Shown here in pieces: positions 53,813 through 61,979 of a stretch of DNA of 64,000 nucleotides. The notes under the pieces are model-generated. The model saw only the letters and a program-made list of their open reading frames with translations. It was not told the origin of the DNA and made no database searches. A program made the translations under genes and the position numbers. Each line of letters opens with the position of its first letter. Within the stretch, counting starts at the first letter, position 1. The stretch covers positions 124,001 to 188,000 of the forward strand of contig JAGBEO010000011.1 of NCBI GenBank assembly GCA_017936885.1, given 5' to 3'. The stretch comes from Lachnospiraceae bacterium (GTDB lineage: Bacteria; Bacillota; Clostridia; Lachnospirales; Lachnospiraceae).

Positions 53813-53850
53813 GATTTTCTTAAAAACACAAGATATAGTGGGAAATCCAC

Positions 53851-53879
53851 TTGTATTGCACAAGTGAAAATGCTATAAT
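53851..53879 (+). promoter_or_regulatory. Sigma-70 promoter of the BspA-like gene
   Basis: TTGTAT (53851-53856) and TATAAT (53874-53879) with a 17-base spacer and a TG one base before the -10 (53871-53872), giving both a -35 and an extended -10. Initiation near 53886 leaves about 81 bases of leader. No clear terminator follows the glucosaminidase gene, so read-through may add to expression. Confidence 0.75.
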
Positions 53880-53966
53880 CAAAACGTTATAAGTGATTTT
53901 ATGTAAATCGAATTTATAGTTCACATGGAGATAAAAAAGCAAAGCACAGGAAAAGGTGGAGAAAAG

Positions 53967-56900
53967 ATGAAAAAGAGAAGGGTACTTGCATTATTGTTGG
54001 CATTGAGTCTGGCGGTCAGTATGAATGGCATGACGGCTTTGGCAGCAGGAATGGGTGACATGCAGATGGCAGAGTTATCGCTTGAAGACGAGTCTGAGGC
54101 GAGAGAAGATGGCGGGCAAGGGAATGACCCTGTAGAAGAAACTGTCCCGACCGACAATGTGGACGAAGAAGATTCTGAAGCGAAGACGGATGATAAAGAG
54201 TTAGATCCCGGATCAGAACAGACGCCGGAGGATTCCGGTGATTCAGATGAGTCCGGTAATCCGAACGATGATAAAAAGGATGATGATTCTGACGTGGAAG
54301 ATGGTTCTGAAACGGATGAACAGCCGGATGCAGATACTGATCTGGAGGATAATAAGGACGGCATGGTGGAAGAAGAACCGGATGCTGAGGAAACTCTGAC
54401 GGAAGAAAAGACAGAGGAAACAGAAAAGCAGGAGCCTGCTGAGGAGGAGAAGAAGCCTGAGGAAGAGGCGATTGTTCGCACGGTAAATTTTACTGACGAT
54501 ACAGGTATGCGTATTACCTATGACACTTACATAATCTATGATGAACAGACGAAACAGACAAGGACGACTGACGGATTTAATTATGAGGTCGAAAATGGTG
54601 TGCTGGTAAGTTTAACAAAAGGTGACAATAAGGAGACAGTAACAGGTAACGTAGTGTTAAGCCAGCCGGGAGAGGGCGCTGATTATGAAAGGTTTACTTC
54701 TATTGCGGCTTCTGTTTTCCAGGGAAATGATAAGATTACCTATGTTAAGATCCCTGCGGGTGTAACAACGATAGAGGATAACACTTTCAAAGGCTGTACG
54801 GCGCTGAAAGGATGTTATATCCCTTCTAAGGTAACAAGTATCGGAAGCAGCGCTTTTGAAGGCTGTACATCACTGACACAGCTTGCGATCCCGAAGAGCG
54901 TTGCGTCTATTGGTACGAAAGCATTTTACGGAGACGCTAAACTTTTTATGGTACATATGAAAGATGCGGATTATTCTCAGTTAGCGGACATTGGAGAAAG
55001 CGCCTTTGAAGGATGCTCTGCATTGCAGAAGTTCTGCTCTGACGGAGAGTTCAATTTTCCGGAGAGTATTACAAGCGTAGGAGCCAGAGCATTCTACGGT
55101 TGTTCCAAAATCCCTAAGGTCATTATGGGGGCCGGGGTAACATCAATTGGCACGGAAGCATTTATGAACTGTACCTCAATGGAAGAATTATCTATATCCA
55201 GAGGTTGCGGTATTATTTCGCAGTATGCATTTGCCGGTTGTTCTAATTTGCAGACAGTTACATTTGTAAATAGTAATAATAGAACGAAAACGACTATTGA
55301 AAGTTATGCATTCAAAAATTGTACTTCGTTGGGGAGTATTGACATTCAGTCGTGGATTGAACAGATTAACTCATATGCTTTCTCAGGATGCAGCAGATTG
55401 GGAAAAATACGGATTAGATATGATGATGCAGTGTTGCAAACAGATGCGTTTCCAAACAGTAATCCTAATATTTGTCTTGTGGGAGCAGCAGGATCGACAG
55501 CTTCTGAATATGCCAGTAAAGCAAAGATTCGTTTTGTAGATCCGGAAGATGTTGAATCGAAACAATATTACACCTATACGACTAAAGTATCCGGTCCTGG
55601 AACGGATACAGATAAACCGATTTCAATTGTAGTGTCCAATAAGCGTGATGGTGGTGCAAGTGATATTAATGCATTGAATGGCGGTAAGGGTGTTGAGGCA
55701 GGGACAGAATTATATGTCTATATTTTGTATTATGACAATAAAAATATTCAGTTAGTGCCGAAAAGTCTTAAGTGTAATGGAACGGTTATTGAAGCGAAAG
55801 ATAGGATTTATACTTTTACAATGCCTGTTGGTGGTGCCGTAATCAGTGCAGAATTCGAAAATATAAATAGTTCTGTTGCTATAAAGGGCTTTGAGGATAA
55901 TGTAAGCACAGAATTGTCCAATGGCGATGAGTTGAAGATTGGTCAGACAACAAAATTGTTCCTGACAAGTGATTATCCGGGCGATGATAATTTGATTCCT
56001 GCTTCTAAGATTGAGTATTCCATTTCTCCATACTCATCCAAGTCAGTGGCAAGTGTTGCGTCTGACGGTACCATTAAGGCATTAGCAGTAGGAACTACGG
56101 TCATCTGTGCCAAGGTTAAGAGGGACGGCAACGGAAATTCTTTTACCAAGACAGTAACAATCCGGGTTTCCGCTGCTGATGTTGATTCCATTAAGATCAG
56201 AGCAACGGAATATGACAAATCGGTTATTGCACTGTCTGAAAGTGCAGATGGGGTGCAGAGCGCGTCTATTGACAGCGACAGAGTAACGAAAGCATATGCC
56301 TTTAAGCTGAAAGCAACAGCCTATGATGAGGAAGAAGATAATATGGCAGTAGCCTTTAAGTGGACAAGTAGCGATACCAAGGTTGCCAAGTTATCTGCAG
56401 CATCTACAACATCGGCGTCTCCCATCAATACGGTAACCATACCGGCGAATACAGACGGTGAGGCTACGATTACAGTAACGGCGACTAACGCGGACAAGAC
56501 AACTGTTACACAGAAATTTATTATCAGTGTTAAGAATTATAAGCCGAGACTGTCAGAGTCAACTATTACAATCAACCCTAATCAGAAAGAGGGTACCGTA
56601 CTGGAGATAATCAGCGCTTATGGTGAGGGAATTAATAAAGAGTCCATAGCTTTATATGCGGAGAAAGTTGATCTGGATTACAAGGATTTTAAGTTAGAGT
56701 ACGATGCAGCTAACAGTACGGATACTGTAGCAAGATTTATTGTGACTGCCAGCGATGGATTAGCGGATGGGACTTATAACCGAAGATTGAAAGTGGATGT
56801 AATGAATTCCACCTATAAAATCCCGGTGAAACTTGTTGTGAAGAAGACTGCACCGGATCCTAAAGTGGGTTTTGTCGCAAAACAGCCGAAATTGAATCTT

Positions 56901-58955
56901 TTCTATAAGAATGACGGTACCGAATTCAATATGACAGTTTCTAATCTCGGGAAAGATCAGATATCATCATATACGCTGGAGTCTCTAACTTCATCCGATG
57001 ATGATAAGCTCTTTACGGAAAACTTTCAGGTAGAGAAGGTGGACGGAAGTCATTGCAGGATTACCCAGAAGAGTAGTGAATTGAAGTATACTTCTAAGAA
57101 AAAACCGGCGGTTACGGGATATCTGGTACTGAAATTTGAAGGCTATAAGAGCAGTATTGTTAAAAAGTATAAAATTACAATTCCTACGCAGACAGTATCT
57201 CCGTCTTATGCATTGAGCAGAACATCAGATACCTATTATGCAGGCTGTGCTCAACAGGACATCGAATTACAGCTTCTGGATAAGAAGAATAAAAATGCAG
57301 TGGTGGATTTAAATGATGGATTCACTGTAAGGGTAAAAGCGGTTGAAGGAGCTACCAGAGCGGTAACAAGCTGTTCTGCTGAAACCAATGATGAGGGAGA
57401 AAGTATTATTCAGTTGCCGATGACGCAGAATCCTGCTGCCGGTAAGGTATACTTGGAAGTGACCAATGATGCGTGGGCTAATAATAAGACTTTTACTTAT
57501 ATATATACCATCAAAACAAGTTCTTCCGCACCGAAGATCAGTCTCACGAGTACCACTGTGACACTGAATCAAAGTTATCCGGAGCAGATGGTAACCTTCG
57601 GTCTGAAATCCAATCAGACAGACACGGTTATTTCTGATGAGCAGGAATTTTTGCCGAATGTAAATGATAGGACAAAGGCTTCATTAAAAGAACAGTATGC
57701 TAAACTGGATGTTACATATGAGAATGGTGTCGGTACAGTAACTATCAATGATTCTACGATTGCCAATGGTACTTATTGTTTTATATGTGATGCGGCAGAA
57801 TATGAGTATCGGGGGCGTAAACAAGGGGCAAATAAATTAACCCTTAATGTTAGGGTTGCCAAGGGTGTTCCCAGTGTTACCGCAAAAGGGACGGTTGCTT
57901 TTAATACCTTGGCAACAAAGAGTAATCAGGATGGGTCTTACAGTTACGTAGAAAAGTCGGAGCTGGTGTTTACAAAGAAGAATTTACCGGATGATTATGA
58001 ATATGACGTAGATGCGATGAAGAAAAGCATTACCTGTAATACGAAGGGATGCAGTGGATACGAAAAACGTTTTGAGTGGAACATAGACAGTGATAATAAT
58101 AAGCTGGTCGTGTCCATGAAGGAATGGTGCCCGAATAAGACTTACAGTTTCTCGATTACGCCCACGTTTGTCAATAGTTCTACTGGTAATGTGGTGGCAG
58201 CCAAGAAACTCAATTTTAATGTTAAGGTCTACAGCGGAAACATAAAGGTATCTTTATCTGCGAAGGGTAAATTGAATCTGCTGGATAGAAGCGGCGAATG
58301 CACCACGGCTAACAGTATTATGTATACGCCTAAATTTACAAATCTAAAAGATCAGGTAGTAGAGGCAGCAGTTTATGATGCCAACGGTGTTATGCCTGAA
58401 TATGATCCGGATAATGTGAGTAAGTTGTTCACGGTGAATGTTTCAACAGATGGGATGTTGTATGTGACCCCTAAACAGGGAGCAGAGCTGGAGAACAATA
58501 AGACTTACAAGATCATGATTTGGATGAAACTTAGAGATTATCAGGCTTTCGAGGATTATGACGGAAATGGTACATGGTCTAATGTGTTGTCTGTTAAGAC
58601 GGCACAGAGCTTGCCGAAGGTTACTACGGACAAGAATACAGTGAATTTATATTTGTCCAATAAGAGTTATGAAACATCCTTTATTGTGGATAAGCAGGAG
58701 GTTAAGTCCGTGAAGCCTGTGGGTAGGGTGACAAGTATTGCGTTCGATGAGAAGGATGCAAAGGCCAAGGAGAGTTTTGATATTAAATCTCAGCAACTGT
58801 CAGATGGTTCCCTGAAGGTTACATTGAAGTTAAAGAATACGGTATCATACAGTAACAATACTACGAATAAGATTAAAATGTATGTGGAGTTTGAAGGACA
58901 AGGAACGAATACGGCAGGAACACAGATTATCATGAATGTTAAGATTAATAAGTAA
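53967..58955 (+). CDS. Giant secreted BspA-type leucine-rich-repeat surface protein with Ig-like domains
   Basis: A 1662-residue exported protein. Signal peptide 1-27 (KKRRVLALLLALSLAVS, cleavage near ALA-AG); strongly acidic linker about 30-170; BspA/LRR_5 repeats about 225-530 with the pattern I-P-x-x-V-T-x-I-x-x-x-A-F-x-G-C (FKGCTALKGCYIPSKVTSIG, FEGCTSLTQLAIPKSV); a mixed beta domain with C-terminal AVISAEFENI; a Big2-like domain about 655-735 (SVASVASDGTIKALAVGTTVI); and several further Ig-like modules to the C-terminus. Such proteins bind host or matrix ligands. No LPXTG or SLH anchor was found. GGTGGAG before ATG 53967 sets the start; an upstream in-frame ATG (53925) lacks a good site. 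Confidence 0.9.
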   Translation: MKKRRVLALLLALSLAVSMNGMTALAAGMGDMQMAELSLEDESEAREDGGQGNDPVEETVPTDNVDEEDSEAKTDDKELDPGSEQTPEDSGDSDESGNPNDDKKDDDSDVEDGSETDEQPDADTDLEDNKDGMVEEEPDAEETLTEEKTEETEKQEPAEEEKKPEEEAIVRTVNFTDDTGMRITYDTYIIYDEQTKQTRTTDGFNYEVENGVLVSLTKGDNKETVTGNVVLSQPGEGADYERFTSIAASVFQGNDKITYVKIPAGVTTIEDNTFKGCTALKGCYIPSKVTSIGSSAFEGCTSLTQLAIPKSVASIGTKAFYGDAKLFMVHMKDADYSQLADIGESAFEGCSALQKFCSDGEFNFPESITSVGARAFYGCSKIPKVIMGAGVTSIGTEAFMNCTSMEELSISRGCGIISQYAFAGCSNLQTVTFVNSNNRTKTTIESYAFKNCTSLGSIDIQSWIEQINSYAFSGCSRLGKIRIRYDDAVLQTDAFPNSNPNICLVGAAGSTASEYASKAKIRFVDPEDVESKQYYTYTTKVSGPGTDTDKPISIVVSNKRDGGASDINALNGGKGVEAGTELYVYILYYDNKNIQLVPKSLKCNGTVIEAKDRIYTFTMPVGGAVISAEFENINSSVAIKGFEDNVSTELSNGDELKIGQTTKLFLTSDYPGDDNLIPASKIEYSISPYSSKSVASVASDGTIKALAVGTTVICAKVKRDGNGNSFTKTVTIRVSAADVDSIKIRATEYDKSVIALSESADGVQSASIDSDRVTKAYAFKLKATAYDEEEDNMAVAFKWTSSDTKVAKLSAASTTSASPINTVTIPANTDGEATITVTATNADKTTVTQKFIISVKNYKPRLSESTITINPNQKEGTVLEIISAYGEGINKESIALYAEKVDLDYKDFKLEYDAANSTDTVARFIVTASDGLADGTYNRRLKVDVMNSTYKIPVKLVVKKTAPDPKVGFVAKQPKLNLFYKNDGTEFNMTVSNLGKDQISSYTLESLTSSDDDKLFTENFQVEKVDGSHCRITQKSSELKYTSKKKPAVTGYLVLKFEGYKSSIVKKYKITIPTQTVSPSYALSRTSDTYYAGCAQQDIELQLLDKKNKNAVVDLNDGFTVRVKAVEGATRAVTSCSAETNDEGESIIQLPMTQNPAAGKVYLEVTNDAWANNKTFTYIYTIKTSSSAPKISLTSTTVTLNQSYPEQMVTFGLKSNQTDTVISDEQEFLPNVNDRTKASLKEQYAKLDVTYENGVGTVTINDSTIANGTYCFICDAAEYEYRGRKQGANKLTLNVRVAKGVPSVTAKGTVAFNTLATKSNQDGSYSYVEKSELVFTKKNLPDDYEYDVDAMKKSITCNTKGCSGYEKRFEWNIDSDNNKLVVSMKEWCPNKTYSFSITPTFVNSSTGNVVAAKKLNFNVKVYSGNIKVSLSAKGKLNLLDRSGECTTANSIMYTPKFTNLKDQVVEAAVYDANGVMPEYDPDNVSKLFTVNVSTDGMLYVTPKQGAELENNKTYKIMIWMKLRDYQAFEDYDGNGTWSNVLSVKTAQSLPKVTTDKNTVNLYLSNKSYETSFIVDKQEVKSVKPVGRVTSIAFDEKDAKAKESFDIKSQQLSDGSLKVTLKLKNTVSYSNNTTNKIKMYVEFEGQGTNTAGTQIIMNVKINK

Positions 58956-58966
58956 GAGGATGGTTT

Positions 58967-58997
58967 ACAGCGGTCGGTTTATCCGACCGCTGTTTCT
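58967..58997 (+). terminator. Intrinsic terminator after the BspA-like gene
   Basis: ACAGCGGTCGG (58967-58977) and CCGACCGCTGT (58983-58993) form a perfect 11-base-pair stem with loop TTTAT, followed by TTCTTTG. It starts 11 bases after the stop. In the minus direction the hairpin is followed by AAACC, so it ends only plus-strand transcription; the convergent gene at 59064 has no evident terminator of its own. Confidence 0.9.
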
Positions 58998-59063
58998 TTG
59001 AAATGTGCATTGTTGCAGAAATAATGAATCGTATATAATGCTTCAGAAAATAATGCGGATTCA

Positions 59064-60449
59064 TTAAAAAATTGTTCCAAAGTGTGCAATCAGATTTGAA
59101 ATATCCATCCAAGTGGCGTCATCACTGGGAATAATACGATACCAGTAACCTAACATACAGATAAGATTCCAAAGAGTACAGAAGATGCAGTAAACATATA
59201 CCATAATGCGGCATACTGTTTTGCCCGCAGTTTTGCTACCAGGCGCACCTTTATTTTCAACAAAGGAGAAGGTATATGCCATGAAAAAAGCAAATACGCA
59301 TAGAAAGTCAACAGCGACACGCTGTCCGAAGGAGCCGCCATACCACCAGCTCCACCATGCGCTGGATACATATGTTATGATAACAAGAAAAATAATCATT
59401 CCGATGTATAATTCATGGTGTTTTTTGTAAGAGCAGATTATTCCAATCACAGCAATGAGCAAAATCGGACTCCAGAAAAACAGTCCTTTTCGTATACTGA
59501 ACAGCCAGTTAATAGTCTGTGGTGCAAGCCAGTAAAAAGGTTCGTTGGAGCCATAGGAATAGATGAACCAGTGTCCGGTTGCCGTATGCCAATAACAGAG
59601 TTGGGGAAGAAGCGTAATAAAACCTGTGATTATGATAGGCAAGGCACGTTTTGGTTTCAGGATTGTCGCAAATCGAAGTTTTAAAGTATTTAGATCGCGA
59701 ACACCATAGAATATATATGTTAGGACGAACAAAATGTTCGTGTTACGTACCATGAAAATTAATCCTGCCAGAAAGCCGAAAATACAAGTATGAATGAGAT
59801 GATTTTTCCCTTGTCGGGCAGGACTTTCATACCAGCATAAGTAATACAGGAAAAGAATGAACAGAGTATAGGAATATATATGGGAGAAACAAGCATCATA
59901 GGATGCGTAATGAAACAGGTTTGTCCCGTAAGTAATAAATAAGCAGGTCATCAAAGCCACTTTTTCGGAAAACTTTCCATATTTTGTCAGTAATTTATAC
60001 AGAAAAATGGTGCCGACAATCCAGTAGAAAATGCCGCAAAACAATATGAAATACTGGTACAGATTCGTATAGCCCGTAGCAGTATGACTCCCGGTTAAAG
60101 TATCTTTTAATAAGGAAAGCAGATGTGCAGCTAAAAAGAAAGGGCTTTCCATGACAGCGGTTCCGACAGCATATTTGTTGACAAGTCCGCCGGCGGCCTG
60201 TATTAAGTCAAAAGGATGCTCCCAACCTTCTATAAAGCTAAAGGAAAAGTCGTGATAGATAAAAAATGCCGGAAGATAGAGAAAATAACCAAAGCCGTCA
60301 GAATAGACTTTGGGTGCATTCAATACTTTTATGTGATAAACCCATATGATGGAAAAAATCATAAGTAGTGTTGAAATACCAAGAAAAAGCATAAAAGGAA
60401 AATGTTTTTTATATTTGGCTAAAACGTTCATCTGTACAATAAACTCCAT
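59064..60449 (-). CDS. GT-C-like membrane protein, minus strand
   Basis: About 461 residues with ten or more membrane helices. The first outer loop has VYSDGFGYFLYLPAFFIYHDFSF (Asp-Gly region near residue 47), the place of the catalytic Asp in GT-C enzymes; MESPFFLAAHLL, SYDACFSHIYSY and SSAWWSWWYGGSFGQR are further motifs frequent in bacterial GT-C-type proteins. No soluble C-terminal domain is present. Start is uncertain: ATG at 60449 has AGGA 11 bases upstream, ATG 60458 and TTG 60494 are alternatives. It lies 14 to 59 bases after the XRE gene and is probably cotranscribed with it. Confidence 0.75.
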   Translation of the reverse strand: MEFIVQMNVLAKYKKHFPFMLFLGISTLLMIFSIIWVYHIKVLNAPKVYSDGFGYFLYLPAFFIYHDFSFSFIEGWEHPFDLIQAAGGLVNKYAVGTAVMESPFFLAAHLLSLLKDTLTGSHTATGYTNLYQYFILFCGIFYWIVGTIFLYKLLTKYGKFSEKVALMTCLFITYGTNLFHYASYDACFSHIYSYTLFILFLYYLCWYESPARQGKNHLIHTCIFGFLAGLIFMVRNTNILFVLTYIFYGVRDLNTLKLRFATILKPKRALPIIITGFITLLPQLCYWHTATGHWFIYSYGSNEPFYWLAPQTINWLFSIRKGLFFWSPILLIAVIGIICSYKKHHELYIGMIIFLVIITYVSSAWWSWWYGGSFGQRVAVDFLCVFAFFMAYTFSFVENKGAPGSKTAGKTVCRIMVYVYCIFCTLWNLICMLGYWYRIIPSDDATWMDISNLIAHFGTIF

Positions 60450-60508
60450 TTCTGTCATTTTCCTAATTATAGACTTGAAATGTGCAGAATTCAATATATT
60501 TGACCTTT

Positions 60509-60853
60509 TTAATCCGTTTGCTTTAAAAAACGAATATATTTTAATAAATCTCTTCTTTCCTTAGCATTAAGTTTTTGAATATCATATACTACGTCATGCA
60601 TGGTAATGTTACCGAGATATGGGCTTTTCAGATTTGTGTTGCCCAGATATCCGGTCTCGGCACCCAGTAGATAATCAGTACTCACTTTATAATATTTAGA
60701 TAATTCTTGCACAACCCAAATAGGGATTTCACGATTACCATTCTCATAGTTGGAATAGGTTTGTTGTGAAACGCCCAAATAATCGGCAACTGTTTTTTGT
60801 TTGAGATCATGATCTTCTCTTAAATCTCGAATAATTTCACGTAATTCTTTCAT
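60509..60853 (-). CDS. XRE-family transcriptional regulator
   Basis: A 114-residue protein. Residues 3-65 form a Cro/C1-type helix-turn-helix: LREDHDLKQKTVADYLGVSQQTYSNYENGNREIP, with the recognition helix at SQQTYSNYENG, followed by LSKYYKVSTDYLLGA. The remaining 45 residues (ending AKERRDLLKYIRFLKQ) may be a dimerisation or sensing tail, with no named ligand. AAGGG eight bases before ATG 60853 fixes the start. It faces the GT2 gene at 61167, and the 313-base region between them holds two identical-pattern inverted repeats, so it likely controls itself and both flanking transferase pairs. Confidence 0.9.
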   Translation of the reverse strand: MKELREIIRDLREDHDLKQKTVADYLGVSQQTYSNYENGNREIPIWVVQELSKYYKVSTDYLLGAETGYLGNTNLKSPYLGNITMHDVVYDIQKLNAKERRDLLKYIRFLKQTD

Positions 60854-60927
60854 TCTGAGCACCCTTCATAATCGAATTGCGGAATGTAATTATTATGGCA
60901 TTGAAATGTTGTCCTAAATGCTAACAC

Positions 60928-60942
60928 ACAACAAAAGGTTGT
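60928..60942. promoter_or_regulatory. Inverted repeat ACAAC-N5-GTTGT, operator candidate 1
   Basis: ACAAC (60928-60932), AAAAG, GTTGT (60938-60942). It is 75 bases upstream of the XRE start codon. The second copy has the same arms and spacing, and its centre is 55 bases away, close to five helical turns. A lone GTTGT half site also lies at 60908-60912. Confidence 0.6.
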
Positions 60943-60982
60943 ATAGAATAGTCCTTTGATAAGTAGTATGTGCATGTTTAAA

Positions 60983-60997
60983 ACAACAAATCGTTGT
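60983..60997. promoter_or_regulatory. Inverted repeat ACAAC-N5-GTTGT, operator candidate 2
   Basis: ACAAC (60983-60987), AAATC, GTTGT (60993-60997), between the XRE gene and the divergent GT2 gene. The arms are identical to copy 1 while the centres differ, as expected for a dimeric XRE-type regulator that reads only the arms. Confidence 0.6.
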
Positions 60998-61166
60998 AAA
61001 ACATAATTAATCATTTGTGGAAAAGTAAAAACATTAAATCAATGTGTTTCTGGGTAAAGAGAGAATAGCTAACAGGCAGAGATAGCATAATGTAAAACAA
61101 TATGGTAAAATATGATAATGAGTATTTAAGTAATAATAAAATATGCATAGAAAGCACAGGAACAAT

Positions 61167-61916
61167 ATGGTCAAAGTTTCTTTACTGGTCACAACTTATA
61201 ATGATCAGGATAATTTGGAGATTACGCTAACAAGTATAGAAAGTCAGGATTACCAAAAAATAGAAGTAGTTATTGTGGACGGGCAGTCTAAAGACAAGAC
61301 GCCGGAATTGATTAAGAAGTTTGCGGGTGCACATCAAGATGAGGCAGATTTCATTAGCGTGAAGTGGATATCTGAGCCGGACAAGGGGCTGTATGATGCT
61401 ATGAATAAGGCATTCGGACTTAGTAACGGAGACATTATAGCGGTTTGTAATGACAAACTGTGCAGGGAGGATGCGGTCAGCAAGTTAGTAAGAGCGATTG
61501 AACAGGGCGGAAGCGGGTGTATAGGTGCCCATGCAGATCTTGTCTATATGGAAGGAGAACGCATTGTCAGATCGTGGCACATGGGAGAGGGAAACTTGCG
61601 GCAGGGATGGATGCCGGGGCATCCTACCTTATTCCTAAAGCGGGAAATATATGAGAGATACGGTATTTATGATACGCGCTACCGATGTGCGGCAGATTAT
61701 GAGTTTATGGTGCGTTTCCTGAAGGATGAGGACAACCGTCTTGCCTATGTGCCGGAGGTTTTGGTAGCGATGTTTTACGGCGGAACGAGCAATGCCGGAC
61801 TTAGTAATTATTTGATATCTTTTAAAGAGGGATATCAGGCATTACGAAAGAACAAAGTAAAGTTTCCTTTTTGGATTACGGTAAAAAGGACTCTTCGGGT
61901 ATTAAAACAGTTTTAA
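61167..61916 (+). CDS. Glycosyltransferase family 2
   Basis: A 249-residue GT-A protein. VSLLVTTYNDQDNLEITLTSI, VVIVDGQSKDKT and EPDKGLYDAMNKAF are the first blocks (the last is the WcaA/colanic-type GT2 signature that contacts the uridine nucleotide); DIIAVCNDKLCREDA occupies the metal-site region, with Asn-Asp instead of the usual Asp-Asp; YDTRYRCAADYEFMVRFL is the acceptor-side motif. AGGA five bases before ATG 61167 is preferred over ATG 61143, which has no site. It diverges from the XRE gene and is followed by a GT-C gene. Confidence 0.85.
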   Translation: MVKVSLLVTTYNDQDNLEITLTSIESQDYQKIEVVIVDGQSKDKTPELIKKFAGAHQDEADFISVKWISEPDKGLYDAMNKAFGLSNGDIIAVCNDKLCREDAVSKLVRAIEQGGSGCIGAHADLVYMEGERIVRSWHMGEGNLRQGWMPGHPTLFLKREIYERYGIYDTRYRCAADYEFMVRFLKDEDNRLAYVPEVLVAMFYGGTSNAGLSNYLISFKEGYQALRKNKVKFPFWITVKRTLRVLKQF

Positions 61917-61979
61917 TGATCTGCGAAGGATTTGGCAGACTTGGCGATAGCTATGCGCGAAAAAGAGGGTTAGAAAACT

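Noticed and set aside
53807-53825. TTAAGA-TTT-TCTTAA hairpin after the glucosaminidase gene as terminator
   Set aside because: The stem is six A/T-rich pairs and is followed by A residues, so it is too weak to count.
53921-54481. Long minus-strand frame rich in Ser (186 codons)
   Set aside because: It is the mirror of the acidic linker of the BspA-like protein: Asp/Glu codons read backwards give Ser/Phe. It has no ribosome site and no family resemblance.
48953-58955. Sortase anchoring of the giant surface proteins
   Set aside because: The C-termini (ILWWKSN and MNVKINK) have neither an LPXTG motif nor a hydrophobic tail.
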